64,000 nt of DNA from CAZUZS01 sp964624795 (GTDB lineage: Bacteria > Calditrichota > Calditrichia > RBG-13-44-9), in assembly GCA_964624795.1 (NCBI GenBank), contig CAZUZS010000001.1, forward strand, positions 93,772 through 157,771, written 5' to 3'. The notes under the pieces are model-generated. The model ran no database searches. It was not told the origin of the DNA and saw only the letters and a list, made by a program, of their open reading frames with translations. Shown in pieces: positions 8,084 to 17,321 of this stretch. The translations under genes were made by a program, and so were the position numbers. Within the stretch, counting starts at the first letter, position 1, and each line of letters opens with the position of its first letter.

Positions 8084-9688
8084 ATGGAAACATTGAGAAG
8101 AATACTGGTAATTATCACTGGGATTATCCTTATCGCGGTAGTTATCTATATCATCGGAATATCGCAGAAAGCGCAACAGGCACGCGAGCAATCCGGACCA
8201 GTAACCGGAAACGTGATCCCTGAGGAACCACCGGCGACAGACAGCCTGATGTTCGCCCCCGATACCGCCGCCCAGGCACCGGCGAGCAAACCCGTAGTTC
8301 CGGAAACGCTGGCATGGCATCAACTACCGGATAGCGAGAAAAATACGTTGAAAGGAAAATTCCCCTACGGGAACCCGAATCCTATTTTCATCTCCGCGGC
8401 AAATCGTATTCTACCGGCCGTTGTAACAATTCAGAGCGAAATGCTAATCAGCAAAGTGCCACGCGATGAACAGCACCGCTTTTTCTGGGAAAAGGAGGGT
8501 GATGAAGGTGAGGAGTTTTTCCAAAAGGGCACCGGTTCCGGCATCATTATCAGCAAGGACGGCTACATCCTGACAAATTATCATGTGGTGGAAAACGCAT
8601 CCGAATTTAACGTCGTCCTGTACGACAAGCGGGAATTCCATGGGCATTATATTGGTGCCGATCCGAATACAGACGTGGCGGTGTTGAAAATCGAGGGGAA
8701 AGAATTGCCGTCGGCTTATCTAGGTAATTCCGACAGCCTGCAAATCGGCGAATGGGTGATGGCGGTGGGAAGTCCGCTGACATTTACCTCCACGATTACG
8801 GCAGGAATAGTGAGTGCCCTGGGAAGGGACATCCAGATAATCGGCGAGCGTTACGGTGTAGAAAATTTTATCCAGACCGATGCCGTCATAAATCCGGGCA
8901 ATAGTGGGGGCGCACTGGTAAATCTGAATGGCGAGGTTATCGGCATCAATACCGCCATTGCCACCCGCACCGGTCTGTACCAGGGTTATGGATTTGCCAT
9001 TCCCAGCAACCTGGCCATAAAAGTCGTGGACGATATACTCAAGTTCGGTGAAGTACGGCGCGGCTTGTTGGGAGTCACGATCAGTGCAGTGGACAGCCGG
9101 GTGGCAAAAGGTCTGGGGCTGGACAAACCAACCGGTGTTCTTATCCAGGGACTGGAATCCGGGTACCCGGCGGAGCGGGCCGGCCTGCAGCGCGGCGACG
9201 TGATTTTGAGCGTAAACGGGCAGGAAGTGACGTCCGTTAATGATCTTCAGATAAAGATTGCCAGCAAGCATCCCGGCGACCTGGTGAACCTGATGGTGTG
9301 GCGCGATGGCAAGAAAATTCCCATGCAGGTAAAATTGGGAAAAGCCCCGGTAAGCCGCCCCAAAAGCCAGGCCCCCAATGATAATGGTAAAAAATTGTTC
9401 ACCGATCTGGGGATGAATATCCGTAACCTGACCGCGGACGAAGAGAAGACCTTTCATACGGAAAACGGTGTTTTTGTAAGCGACGTCAAATCCGGAAGTC
9501 CTGCAAACACGGCAAGAATTTTTGCCGGTGATGTGATACTGACATTTAATGGGCAGGAGTTAAAAGATGTGAATGATTTCCACCAAAGAATCTCCCAACT
9601 GAAAAAGGGAGATGTGGTAGAACTGCTGGTGGGCAATATGCGAACCGGCACACGCGTCGATCAGCTCGTCTTCGTTGAAATAGAGTAA
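8084..9688 (+). CDS. DegP/HtrA-type periplasmic serine protease with two PDZ domains
   Basis: A 534-residue envelope protease and chaperone of the HtrA family. An N-terminal membrane or signal-anchor segment (residues 8-25) is followed by a low-complexity linker, then a chymotrypsin-like domain. The catalytic triad is visible: His167 in NYHVV, Asp197 in NTDVAVL and Ser274 in GNSGGAL. Two PDZ domains follow (about 325-420, with GLLGVTIS, and about 445-530, with GVFVSDVKSGSPA). Members degrade or refold misfolded envelope proteins. The uncleaved-looking anchor resembles DegS, but two PDZ domains fit DegP/DegQ. An AGGAAT site precedes the ATG. Confidence 0.93.
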   Translation: METLRRILVIITGIILIAVVIYIIGISQKAQQAREQSGPVTGNVIPEEPPATDSLMFAPDTAAQAPASKPVVPETLAWHQLPDSEKNTLKGKFPYGNPNPIFISAANRILPAVVTIQSEMLISKVPRDEQHRFFWEKEGDEGEEFFQKGTGSGIIISKDGYILTNYHVVENASEFNVVLYDKREFHGHYIGADPNTDVAVLKIEGKELPSAYLGNSDSLQIGEWVMAVGSPLTFTSTITAGIVSALGRDIQIIGERYGVENFIQTDAVINPGNSGGALVNLNGEVIGINTAIATRTGLYQGYGFAIPSNLAIKVVDDILKFGEVRRGLLGVTISAVDSRVAKGLGLDKPTGVLIQGLESGYPAERAGLQRGDVILSVNGQEVTSVNDLQIKIASKHPGDLVNLMVWRDGKKIPMQVKLGKAPVSRPKSQAPNDNGKKLFTDLGMNIRNLTADEEKTFHTENGVFVSDVKSGSPANTARIFAGDVILTFNGQELKDVNDFHQRISQLKKGDVVELLVGNMRTGTRVDQLVFVEIE

Positions 9689-9837
9689 AAGGGTGGTTTT
9701 GGAACAGCCGCTTTTGAATTCCGGTGTTTTTCGCGGCGACGAAAGTAAATATAATCCAGCGAGCATATTTCCTGATGCCGGCGCTGCGTGCAAGTTGCCA
9801 GGTTCCAGCAATTCCTACCACCGAACACTAAACAATT

Positions 9838-9879
9838 AAGACAGATTCCTCTCCCTGTGCAGGAAAAGGAATCTGTCTT
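9838..9879 (-). terminator. Strong hairpin, probable terminator
   Basis: A perfect 13-bp stem (9838-9850 with 9867-9879, AAGACAGATTCCT and its complement) surrounds a 16-base loop. On the minus strand the stem is followed by AATTGTTTAG, a modest U-rich tail, so it most likely ends the transcript of the minus-strand gene that finishes at 9993. It may also stop readthrough from the HtrA gene. Confidence 0.55.
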
Positions 9880-9992
9880 CATGACCTCGCCACGAGCCGT
9901 ATGAGTAAACTTCCGCTGAGTAATATCTAACCTCCCGATTTTGCATCACTTAAAATAATAATTAATGCCATTTATTCCGGCAGGCACCCCAT

Positions 9993-11576
9993 CTACCTTT
10001 TCGATCCTCCCAGGCAATAATAACAGTTGTCATACCCAGCGGCATGTGCCTGATCGAGGAAATAGAACGGAACCCGGTTTTGAGACAGGATTTTATTGAC
10101 CCACGTGCAGTCCGCTTTATGAACTTCCAGGCTGGCGCGATTCTTATTCCCGATTAGCGGTGCATCGCAGTAGTTTTCCAACCCGCCCAGTGCGAACCGC
10201 GTTTTGACTATCGCGGCATCAGCATCTGACGAGACCCGGGTAGCGCTTTCGGAAACAGTCAACTCGGTCCCGGGAAGTTTTGCAGTAAACATGGGAGGTG
10301 ATAAAAGAAACGGAGGCAGGGTTTTGATTATTGCGGAGGCAATATGCTGTTCCACCTGCATTCTCATTTTTTCCTTCAATTCCGGTGAATCAATATAATC
10401 CGGTAACAGCAGAGTTCCCGGAACATAAAACGTCCATTCATCAATTTGGGGAACCAGGCAGCGATCATTTCCGAGCACCAGCCGTCCTTTTCCTTCATAA
10501 TCGTATATCCTTAGATCGATGGGAAATGGTGGGAGTGGTTTGGTATGCCGGACCCAATTGGGCTTAAACCACTTCTCAATATATTGGATGCTGATTATTA
10601 GCATTACATTTACCCGAACCGATCCCTGCAGCTCGATTTGATTCTGGTTTTTGAGAATAAATGTTGGTCTGGAATAAGTAACGGTGGTTTCAGTATCCAG
10701 AATCAGGGCTTCGAAATCAAATAGTTGACTCATAATCGCTGAAAATATCCACTCAATTCCGGGAACCAGGATGGCAAACACTGTTAAAAGAAAATCGACC
10801 CATTTGTCTATCAGTCCGATGATGGTGTTAACCGAGCGGTTCTTTATTGTCTGGCTTTCCCCAACCTTCTTGTGTGCCCACCAAAAATTATATACATCTT
10901 GCATAGCAGTGCTTTTTATCGCTGTTGCGATATCCATTCCGCCAGAGAAATTATCGAATTCCGGTTGGCTGCCGCTGCACGGTTTCAGGATGGAAAATCC
11001 GCCGGCGAGAATTCCATCCGGGCCGCCGGATGCACACGGTACGATCTGCAAATTCTGGCTGGCATCGGGCAAGTGCAGATCATGCAAAACAGTAGTAATA
11101 TCGAATGGCGCTCCGTTCTTCGCAAAATAGTCGCAGAGTATGAAATCTAAAATCTCAGCTAATTTTTGCTTCATTTTTTCCGGCAGCGAGCTAGCGGTGA
11201 CCGTCGTGGTGACGTTTGCTTTTTGCAGCTCCATCACAAGCTGGCGGGATGAAAGATCATAAGTAACAGGGCTTTTTACACTGAATGTTGCCTTCAAATC
11301 AGATTCAATTTCACCCAGGTAGGTTAAAGAAACATTGGCTGTTATTTTCACCGATAGGCTGTTGGATTCTGCTGCCTTGTAAACCGGGACCTGGAACGTG
11401 ATTTTATAATCAAGAGAAGTGAACTCACTCCATGGCTCGGGCACCTGCAGAAATGGAAATTTGTAAACACCGGCTAATTCGTGCGGAAATTTGTTCATAT
11501 AATATGCTGCAAAAAGCAATTTGTTAATAAACGTCGCACTTACCTCGGATACCAGGTCGTATGCAATCGTATTCAT
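9993..11576 (-). CDS. Unknown protein with possible TULIP/P47-like body and Cys-rich Ada-like C-terminal motif
   Basis: A 527-residue protein I do not confidently recognise. It starts MNTIAYDLVSEVSATFINKLL with no signal peptide, preceded by AAAGGGGG. The first 400 residues are rich in alternating beta-type segments. This, with the opening helix and INKLL motif, weakly recalls bacterial TULIP lipid-binding P47-like proteins (inference). A hydrophobic region lies at about 265-300 (VDFLLTVFAILVPGIEWIF). The last 55 residues read IGNKNR, VHKADCTWVNKI, FYFLDQAHAAGYDNCYYC. This matches the small HxxxC...GYxxCxxC motif resembling the Ada zinc-binding region that caps assorted bacterial proteins. 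It is 11 bases downstream of a small NHLP-like gene in one operon. Confidence 0.78.
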   Translation of the reverse strand: MNTIAYDLVSEVSATFINKLLFAAYYMNKFPHELAGVYKFPFLQVPEPWSEFTSLDYKITFQVPVYKAAESNSLSVKITANVSLTYLGEIESDLKATFSVKSPVTYDLSSRQLVMELQKANVTTTVTASSLPEKMKQKLAEILDFILCDYFAKNGAPFDITTVLHDLHLPDASQNLQIVPCASGGPDGILAGGFSILKPCSGSQPEFDNFSGGMDIATAIKSTAMQDVYNFWWAHKKVGESQTIKNRSVNTIIGLIDKWVDFLLTVFAILVPGIEWIFSAIMSQLFDFEALILDTETTVTYSRPTFILKNQNQIELQGSVRVNVMLIISIQYIEKWFKPNWVRHTKPLPPFPIDLRIYDYEGKGRLVLGNDRCLVPQIDEWTFYVPGTLLLPDYIDSPELKEKMRMQVEQHIASAIIKTLPPFLLSPPMFTAKLPGTELTVSESATRVSSDADAAIVKTRFALGGLENYCDAPLIGNKNRASLEVHKADCTWVNKILSQNRVPFYFLDQAHAAGYDNCYYCLGGSKR

Positions 11577-11587
11577 TCTATCCCCCT

Positions 11588-11920
11588 TTATAAAAAGTTG
11601 ATTTCAGATTCGCCGCTCTCCCTGTCTATTTTGACCTTGATTTTTGTCCACTTTCCGCCTTTTGGCAGTTCCGGTTCCTTTTTTTGCCTGGATACTCGTT
11701 TCTGCATACTTTTCGCCAGTTTCTTCCGAGCCTCCGTCCTCATTTTCTCTCTGAATTGCTCGGTAATGTAGTAGCCCTGCGAAGTTGCTGCCTGCATAAA
11801 ATCTTTCTGAAGCGACTCGGAAAATTTTTGATCCTTCCCGGCAAGTTCCATCAGCCGGGTTAATTCCCGGCGCGTTAACGGTTTTGTCTTTGACTGATGA
11901 TGCTTTTGATTTCTTTTCAT
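11588..11920 (-). CDS. Small basic protein resembling NHLP/Nif11-clan leader proteins
   Basis: A 110-residue protein starting MKRNQKHHQSKTK; this ATG has an ideal AAGGAG site eight bases upstream. The middle (about residues 18-62) reads LTRRELTRLMELAGKDQKF, SLQKDFMQAATSQGYYIT and EQFREKMRTEA. The spacing of A..D..F...L..D...A....GY.I resembles the helical leader domain of the NHLP/Nif11 (Os1348-like) clan, which often precedes peptide modification. No GG cleavage site with a Cys/Ser/Thr-rich core follows; the tail is basic and charged (KKLAKSMQKRVSRQKK). No modifying enzyme is nearby. It could instead be a chaperone-like partner for the downstream protein. The clan assignment is inference. 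Confidence 0.68.
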   Translation of the reverse strand: MKRNQKHHQSKTKPLTRRELTRLMELAGKDQKFSESLQKDFMQAATSQGYYITEQFREKMRTEARKKLAKSMQKRVSRQKKEPELPKGGKWTKIKVKIDRESGESEINFL

Positions 11921-12610
11921 AGTGATCTCCTTCGTGCGTTTTAATTGACCCAACAAATGACAAAATCAGGTAGGAATTCCTAATTCCGGCCGAATTATTG
12001 GCTCCTCCAAATTAGTAAGCAACGGTTGAAAACGTTGGACCCAGGCAATTGGTGCAACATGCAATTTCGGAAAGTTGATATCGCCCTGCCCGGCAATTGC
12101 CAGGGTGATCATTCATAATGGGAATGAAAGGCCATCGTGCAAGAAAAATGATAATGTTAATGCTTTAGACGCGAATGGGCAGAGTGTGAATTCGATTATA
12201 TGGAGTAGGCGTACAGAGATTCCCGCTTTTCTGATGCGGATTTAATTAAGTGACTAATAGAAAAGCAAAAAGCATGGGGTCGCTATTTTTAAGTTAATGC
12301 GCAAATAATTCCTCCTGAAATTTAATTGACTTATCTTTTATATATAGCCAACAAATCTCATCTTGGTGAATTATTTTTCACACGACGCAATATAAGAAAA
12401 AATAATTAAAATGCAATAGAAATTGCCGGGATGGTAGAAAAAGTTTTATTATTATTTGAATGAATAAATTGTCCGCTGGCGGGGAATTCGCTCAGATTCA
12501 TGCTATTGAATATAATTTTCCCTGCAAGCCAATTTGGACAGACAATTTATCTGCATAAGAAAACCGATACAAAAAACATGTCGGGCACACCAATTGGCAC
12601 CAAATAAAAT
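11921..12610. other. Long AT-rich intergenic region
   Basis: Nearly 700 bases without a supported gene. It holds the promoter region of the small basic protein gene on the minus strand and the 3' side of tpiA. I found no tRNA, no repeat array and no frame with a ribosome-binding site. Parts are strongly AT-rich (around 12290-12480). A small RNA cannot be excluded. Confidence 0.5.
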
Positions 12611-12636
12611 GCCCCCTTCACAATATCAAAGGGGGC
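12611..12636 (-). terminator. Rho-independent terminator of tpiA
   Basis: An 8-bp GC-rich stem (GCCCCCTT with AAGGGGGC) around a 10-base loop lies 30 bases past the tpiA stop. On the minus strand it is followed by ATTTTATTT, a U-rich tail. Confidence 0.85.
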
Positions 12637-12665
12637 GAAAATCTTGCGACGGCTTTCTTCCTGCA

Positions 12666-13436
12666 TTAAAAGACCTTTTCACCTGATTTAATTATTTTGT
12701 GAAAACTGTCGGCTTTGAGGCAGGCACCGCCCACCAGGGCACCATCGATATCAGGCTGCTCGAACAAGCCCTTCGCATTTTCCGGCTTCACGCTGCCACC
12801 GTACAGGATCGGCATTTTTTGCGAAATATTGCTCTCGAACAGCGCGTCCAGCATTTCCCGCAAAAAAGCGTGCACATCCTGCGCCTGTTTTGGAGAGGCA
12901 GTTTTGCCGGTACCGATGGCCCACACCGGCTCGTAAGCTATTACGATGTTCTTCAACTCCTTTTCCGAAAATCCTTTCAATCCCCATTCTACCTGGTTCA
13001 GTACAATATCTTTGGTCAAATTTTGATTTCTCTCCTCTAAAGTTTCCCCCACACAAAAAATCACCTTCAACTTGTTTTCCAGGGCCACCTGTATCTTCCG
13101 GTTGATGGTATTTTCATCTTCTTTGAAATAGCGGCGGCGCTCGCTGTGGCCTATAATAACCCATTTAGCGCCGGTGCTTTTTATCATTTTCGCCGAAATT
13201 TCGCCGGTATATGCACCCTCTACCTCACCATAAAGATTCTGGGCACCGAATTCAATTTTGCTATTCTTTAGCACCTCATTCACCGTGGAAAGCGCAGTAA
13301 ACGGAGGGCAGACAATCACCTTACACTTCTTAGCCGGATTTTTCTCCAGGCGATTCGCCATCTGCCGCACCAGCCTGGCTGCCTCGGAATTTGTTTTATA
13401 CATTTTCCAGTTGCCGGCGATAATTTTTTGTCTCAT
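12666..13436 (-). CDS. tpiA: Triosephosphate isomerase
   Basis: A 256-residue cytoplasmic enzyme that interconverts dihydroxyacetone phosphate and glyceraldehyde-3-phosphate in glycolysis and gluconeogenesis. Family motifs are clear: GNWKMYKTN (catalytic Asn and Lys) at residues 7-15, IIGHSERRRYF (catalytic His) near 94, AYEPVWAIGTGKTA (catalytic Glu and flexible loop) near 167, and LYGGSVKPENA and GALVGGACL (phosphate binding) near the end. Length is normal for the family. A GGGAG site lies upstream of the ATG. It follows pgk and gap in the same direction, separated from pgk by 249 bases. Confidence 0.98.
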   Translation of the reverse strand: MRQKIIAGNWKMYKTNSEAARLVRQMANRLEKNPAKKCKVIVCPPFTALSTVNEVLKNSKIEFGAQNLYGEVEGAYTGEISAKMIKSTGAKWVIIGHSERRRYFKEDENTINRKIQVALENKLKVIFCVGETLEERNQNLTKDIVLNQVEWGLKGFSEKELKNIVIAYEPVWAIGTGKTASPKQAQDVHAFLREMLDALFESNISQKMPILYGGSVKPENAKGLFEQPDIDGALVGGACLKADSFHKIIKSGEKVF

Positions 13437-13685
13437 AACAGGCTCCCTATCTGTTTAAATTCAAATTCATGATGTCCCGGTTCTCTCGTTTCCCCATCAA
13501 ATTTTCTCGGCGGCAAATATTTGTCCCTCTTCGTATTCTGATCCCCAGGCAGCCAAGCTCATGAAACAGGGACACTCGACCGAGTTAGCTTCTTCCATTT
13601 CCATATTTGAAAACAGATAAGGGAAGCAATGGGTCATCATTTCCGGTTCACCGCTTTATAGCGACACAAACGAAGCCGGAAAAAT

Positions 13686-14882
13686 CTATTTCTCGCCCAA
13701 TGCGGCAACGCCGGGCAGCACCTTGCCCTCCAGCAATTCCAGCGAAGCGCCGCCCCCGGTAGAAACATGGCTCAACTGGTCGCTCAGGCCAAATTCCTTC
13801 ACGGCGGCAGCGGAATCCCCGCCCCCAACAATTGTGGTTGTCCCCTTCCCGGTAAGCTCCGCAAGATAGCGGGCAACGGCTTCGGTTCCCTTCGCAAAAG
13901 TGGGGATCTCAAACACACCCATGGGACCATTCCAGACAATTGTTTTGGCATTTTTCAGAATATCCTTGAAATCAGCAACAGTTTTCAAACCGATATCGAC
14001 ACCCAGCCAATCGGGCGGTATTTCATCGGCATTCACGGTTTTGGTATTTGCGCCATCTTCCAATTTGTCGGCCACTACCACGTCCCCCGGCAGTTCCAAT
14101 TCGCAGTTACTGGATTTGAACTTCTGCAGAATATCACCGGCCATTTCCACACGGTCTGTTTCCAGCAGCGATTTACCGATTTCTCTGCCCTGCGCTTTGT
14201 AAAAAGTAAAGATCATCCCGCCGCCGATTAGCAAAGTATCGGCTTTGTTCATCAAATTGTTAATCACATCTATTTTACCGGAGATCTTGGCGCCGCCCAG
14301 AATGGTAACAAACGGTCGCCTGGGATTTTCCAAAGCCCCACCCAGGTACTCCAGCTCTTTCTCCATCAAATAACCGGCAGCGCATTGCCCGAAATATTTT
14401 GTTACGCCTTCGGTAGAGGCATGAGCGCGATGAGCGCTGCCAAAAGCATCGTTGATGTAGAGATCGCAACCCTCAGCCAGAGATTTGGCAAACTCCGGAT
14501 CGTTTCCGGTTTCCTCGGCATGAAAGCGAAGATTCTCCAGAAGCAGCACATCTCCGTTTTTCAACGATTTCTTCAGGTTCAGGACTTCCGCTCCGATGCA
14601 GTCATCTGCAAATATTACATTTTTTTCCAACAAGGTGCTTAGCGCGTCGGCAGCGGGCTTCAGACTCATCGTATCCACGCGCTTCCCTTTCGGACGTCCC
14701 AGGTGAGAACAAAGGATAGCGCGTCCTCCATCACTCATTATTTTTTGGATAGTGGGCAGTGCAGCCCGGATGCGAAAGTCATCCGTCACGTGCTGTTGTT
14801 CATCCAGCGGCACATTAAAATCGACACGCACCAAAACATTTTTATTACTCAGATTAAGATCGTCAATGGTGAGTTTCGCCAT
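13686..14882 (-). CDS. pgk: Phosphoglycerate kinase
   Basis: A 398-residue glycolytic kinase that transfers phosphate from 1,3-bisphosphoglycerate to ADP. It begins MAKLTIDDLNL; VLVRVDFNVPLD is the family signature at about residues 17-28. The N-terminal substrate site shows SHLGRPKG, and the C-terminal nucleotide site shows GPMGVFE, GGGDSAAAV and STGGGASLELLEG. Two ATG codons are adjacent (14885 and 14882). GGAG lies seven bases before the second and only four before the first, so I chose 14882. The gene is downstream of gap but separated from it by a strong terminator, so it may have its own promoter or rely on partial readthrough. Confidence 0.98.
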   Translation of the reverse strand: MAKLTIDDLNLSNKNVLVRVDFNVPLDEQQHVTDDFRIRAALPTIQKIMSDGGRAILCSHLGRPKGKRVDTMSLKPAADALSTLLEKNVIFADDCIGAEVLNLKKSLKNGDVLLLENLRFHAEETGNDPEFAKSLAEGCDLYINDAFGSAHRAHASTEGVTKYFGQCAAGYLMEKELEYLGGALENPRRPFVTILGGAKISGKIDVINNLMNKADTLLIGGGMIFTFYKAQGREIGKSLLETDRVEMAGDILQKFKSSNCELELPGDVVVADKLEDGANTKTVNADEIPPDWLGVDIGLKTVADFKDILKNAKTIVWNGPMGVFEIPTFAKGTEAVARYLAELTGKGTTTIVGGGDSAAAVKEFGLSDQLSHVSTGGGASLELLEGKVLPGVAALGEK

Positions 14883-14909
14883 CATTACACTCCGCAATAT
14901 TTCAGAAAA

Positions 14910-14938
14910 AATTCCCCCGCATACCTTGCGGGGGAATT
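14910..14938 (-). terminator. Terminator between gap and pgk
   Basis: A perfect 11-bp stem (AATTCCCCCGC with its complement) around a 7-base loop is followed on the minus strand by TTTTTCTGAAAT. It lies only 12 bases after the gap stop and 28 before the pgk start, so it separates, or attenuates between, two consecutive glycolytic genes. Confidence 0.88.
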
Positions 14939-14949
14939 GACAATTATTT

Positions 14950-15951
14950 TTATAGAGAAACCATCTTTTTCATAAGGTCAACAGTGCGACAGGAGTAACC
15001 CCATTCATTATCATACCAGGAGATGATTTTCACCAGGTTTCCATCCATCACCCGTGTGGACAGCGAATCGAAAATACTGCTGTGATTGTTGCCCACTATA
15101 TCGGATGAGACCAGTGGATCTTCCGAGTATTCCAGGATACCCTTCAGGGAGCCTTCTGCGGCCTTCTTCATTTCTGAGTTGATCTGCTCCGCGGTAACGG
15201 TTTTGTTCAGTTCCGCAACCAGGTCCACCAACGAACCGTCGCTTACCGGAACACGAACGGCAATTCCGTCCAGCTTGCCTTTCAGATCCGGGATGACCAG
15301 ACCGGTGGCTTTGGCAGCACCGGTGGTGGTGGGAATCACATTCGCTGCGGCTGCCCGTGCACGGCGCAAATCGGAGTGCGGGAGGTCCAGAATCCGCTGG
15401 TCGTTAGTGTAAGCATGAATAGTTGTCATCCAGCCACGCTTGATCCCGAAATTGTCATGCAGAACTTTCGCAACCGGGGCAAGACAGTTTGTGGTGCAAC
15501 TTGCATTGGAAACAATATGGTGGTCACCGGTAAGGGTATTATCATTCACACCCAGAACAACTGTGTTGTCCAACTGATCCTTTGCCGGGGCAGTTAAAAC
15601 CACCTTTTTGGCGCCTGCCTGCAGATGCATAGACAGTTTTTCCTTGGTGCGGAAGATGCCGGTTGAGTCCACAACGACATCCACTCCCAATGAAGCCCAG
15701 GGCAATTTAGTGGGATCTTTTTCAGCAAGCACTCTAACCCGTCGGTTACCAGCCACCAGGTAATCGCCATCCTGGGAAACCGCAACCGGGTACCGGCCAT
15801 GCACCGAATCATATTTTAACAGATGAACCAGTGTTTTCGCGTCAGTGATATCATTAATTGCCAAAATCTCAACATCCGCATCATTTTGCAAGCGTTTGAA
15901 CACCAGACGTCCAATTCTTCCGAAACCATTAATCGCAACTTTTACTGACAT
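14950..15951 (-). CDS. gap: Glyceraldehyde-3-phosphate dehydrogenase, type I
   Basis: A 333-residue NAD-dependent dehydrogenase that converts glyceraldehyde-3-phosphate to 1,3-bisphosphoglycerate. The Rossmann motif NGFGRIGRLVFKR is at residues 8-20, and the active-site SNASCTTNCLAP (catalytic Cys) near residue 150. The S-loop region has PTTTGAAKATGLVIP, and the C-terminal SWYDNEWGYSCR is typical. The AAGGAGG site seven bases before the ATG is one of the strongest in the window, fitting a highly expressed gene. It is the first gene of the gap-pgk-tpiA series. Confidence 0.98.
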   Translation of the reverse strand: MSVKVAINGFGRIGRLVFKRLQNDADVEILAINDITDAKTLVHLLKYDSVHGRYPVAVSQDGDYLVAGNRRVRVLAEKDPTKLPWASLGVDVVVDSTGIFRTKEKLSMHLQAGAKKVVLTAPAKDQLDNTVVLGVNDNTLTGDHHIVSNASCTTNCLAPVAKVLHDNFGIKRGWMTTIHAYTNDQRILDLPHSDLRRARAAAANVIPTTTGAAKATGLVIPDLKGKLDGIAVRVPVSDGSLVDLVAELNKTVTAEQINSEMKKAAEGSLKGILEYSEDPLVSSDIVGNNHSSIFDSLSTRVMDGNLVKIISWYDNEWGYSCRTVDLMKKMVSL

Positions 15952-16470
15952 AATAACCTCCTTGGCATTTTGTTTCTCGTGTAAACGTATTTAACATTAT
16001 TTGTTTTCCAATCGAGCTTGTTCCCATATATTTTTTAATTCCACTCGCCGGACAGCAGCATGTTATTTTTTTCTTTTCGCCTCCCAATCACAATTCCGAT
16101 ACCGTGGAAACATGAAACAACAAAATCTTACAAATTTAAATAACATCCTGGGTTTTGGCAAGCTATTTTATGGGAGGTGGGATTATGTGCTTTTTATCTC
16201 TTTTAAGATGCGCATATTCTGCCATCCCTGGTTGAAACGGTGCCGGTTTTATTATATTTTGATCTGCTTTGTGGAGATTATGTGTGAGATGTTTTATTTT
16301 TTCGAATCAATTCGTTCCGGCTATTTTTCAGATCCACGCGATCTGTTGGAATGAAGGCCCCAGCTTCATGATTGTCGATGCGAATAGCAGAAAAAAATCG
16401 TGTCCGGCTTAGGCGAAAATCGCGCTTTTAATTTTGAACATACTATTAAATCAAGCAAGAAGGAGACGAA
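15952..16470. other. Divergent intergenic region between gap and flavin reductase gene
   Basis: About 520 bases between divergent genes, so promoters for both must lie here. A frame at 16112-16354 would encode 80 mostly hydrophobic and aromatic residues (MKQQNLTNLNNIL...), but it lacks a good ribosome-binding site and has odd composition. I do not call it a gene. No repeat or RNA was recognised. Confidence 0.5.
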
Positions 16471-16980
16471 ATGGCTGAAACTACGAAAATTTACACGCGT
16501 CAAATGCCGCATCCGGTGACACTTATTTCGGTATCGGATGGAAAAGAGGAAAACATTGCCACAATGTCATGGTGTTCACCGGTTTCCTTCGAGCCACCGC
16601 TGGTTATGGTGGCGATAAGGCCAAACCGCTTTACGCACGATATTCTCCTGCGAAGCGGCGAGTTTGGTCTTATGGTTCTTTCGGAAATGCAAAAAGAAAT
16701 GGCGACTCTCGCTGGAACTCTGACTGGCAGCAAAGCACAAAAGTGGGAACTTGAAACATTTCGACGATTTCGCAAGGAACCCCGCACCATCAGGGCGGCC
16801 TTGCTCCGGGAATGCCGGGCGGTATATGAATGCAAATTAACAAATCATATGACTGCCGGCGATCATACCATATTTGTCGGAGAGATAATCCATGGTGAAA
16901 TAGATCCCGACCAGAAGCCACTTATTTTATTCGACCGCAAATATTTTGGCCTGGGCGATTTTATCGCTCGCTACCCCTGA
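16471..16980 (+). CDS. Flavin reductase / flavoredoxin-like FMN-binding protein
   Basis: A 169-residue protein of the flavin reductase-like split-barrel family, which binds FMN and either reduces free flavin or passes electrons (flavoredoxin). Visible family features are the opening HPVTLISV, TMSWCSPVSFEPPLVMVAI (flavin contact), GEFGLMVLS and the C-terminal DHTIFVGEII. A strong AAGGAG site precedes the ATG by seven bases. It is transcribed away from gap, and no partner oxygenase is adjacent. The electron partner cannot be deduced. Confidence 0.87.
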   Translation: MAETTKIYTRQMPHPVTLISVSDGKEENIATMSWCSPVSFEPPLVMVAIRPNRFTHDILLRSGEFGLMVLSEMQKEMATLAGTLTGSKAQKWELETFRRFRKEPRTIRAALLRECRAVYECKLTNHMTAGDHTIFVGEIIHGEIDPDQKPLILFDRKYFGLGDFIARYP

Positions 16981-17321
16981 AAATTTGGCGCGAGAAACAT
17001 ATTTATTTCGGAATGACGGAGCAGTGGAAAATGCTCTCGACACCTCCCGCATTAATCCAGCGAACGGAGGACCGGGATTGAAGAGGCTCCTGTCTTCCGG
17101 AGCAAACCATAGCGCTTTCGCCCACCGCCGGGCCTGAGGCGAAAAACAGGCCGGTACCATTTTGGCCCGGCTTTGCCTCTAATTTTCAACCTTTTCTGAG
17201 GCACCCTTTGTGCCCCGTCCCAAGCATCATAGGTCGCACGCTAACTGCGGGTAAATTCACTTGCTTACATTTGCGCGTTAACATATATTGAACGCTAAAA
17301 CAAACGGATTTAAAAGGTTAT
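16981..17321. other. Intergenic region, nothing recognised
   Basis: These 341 bases lie between two plus-strand genes. I see no open frame with a ribosome-binding site, no strong hairpin with a T-run and no known RNA. The last 60 bases, AT-rich, presumably hold the promoter of the deaminase gene. Confidence 0.5.

Noticed and set aside
16001..16354. A 117-residue plus-strand protein between gap and the flavin reductase gene
   Set aside because: No ribosome-binding site, odd aromatic-rich composition and no family resemblance.
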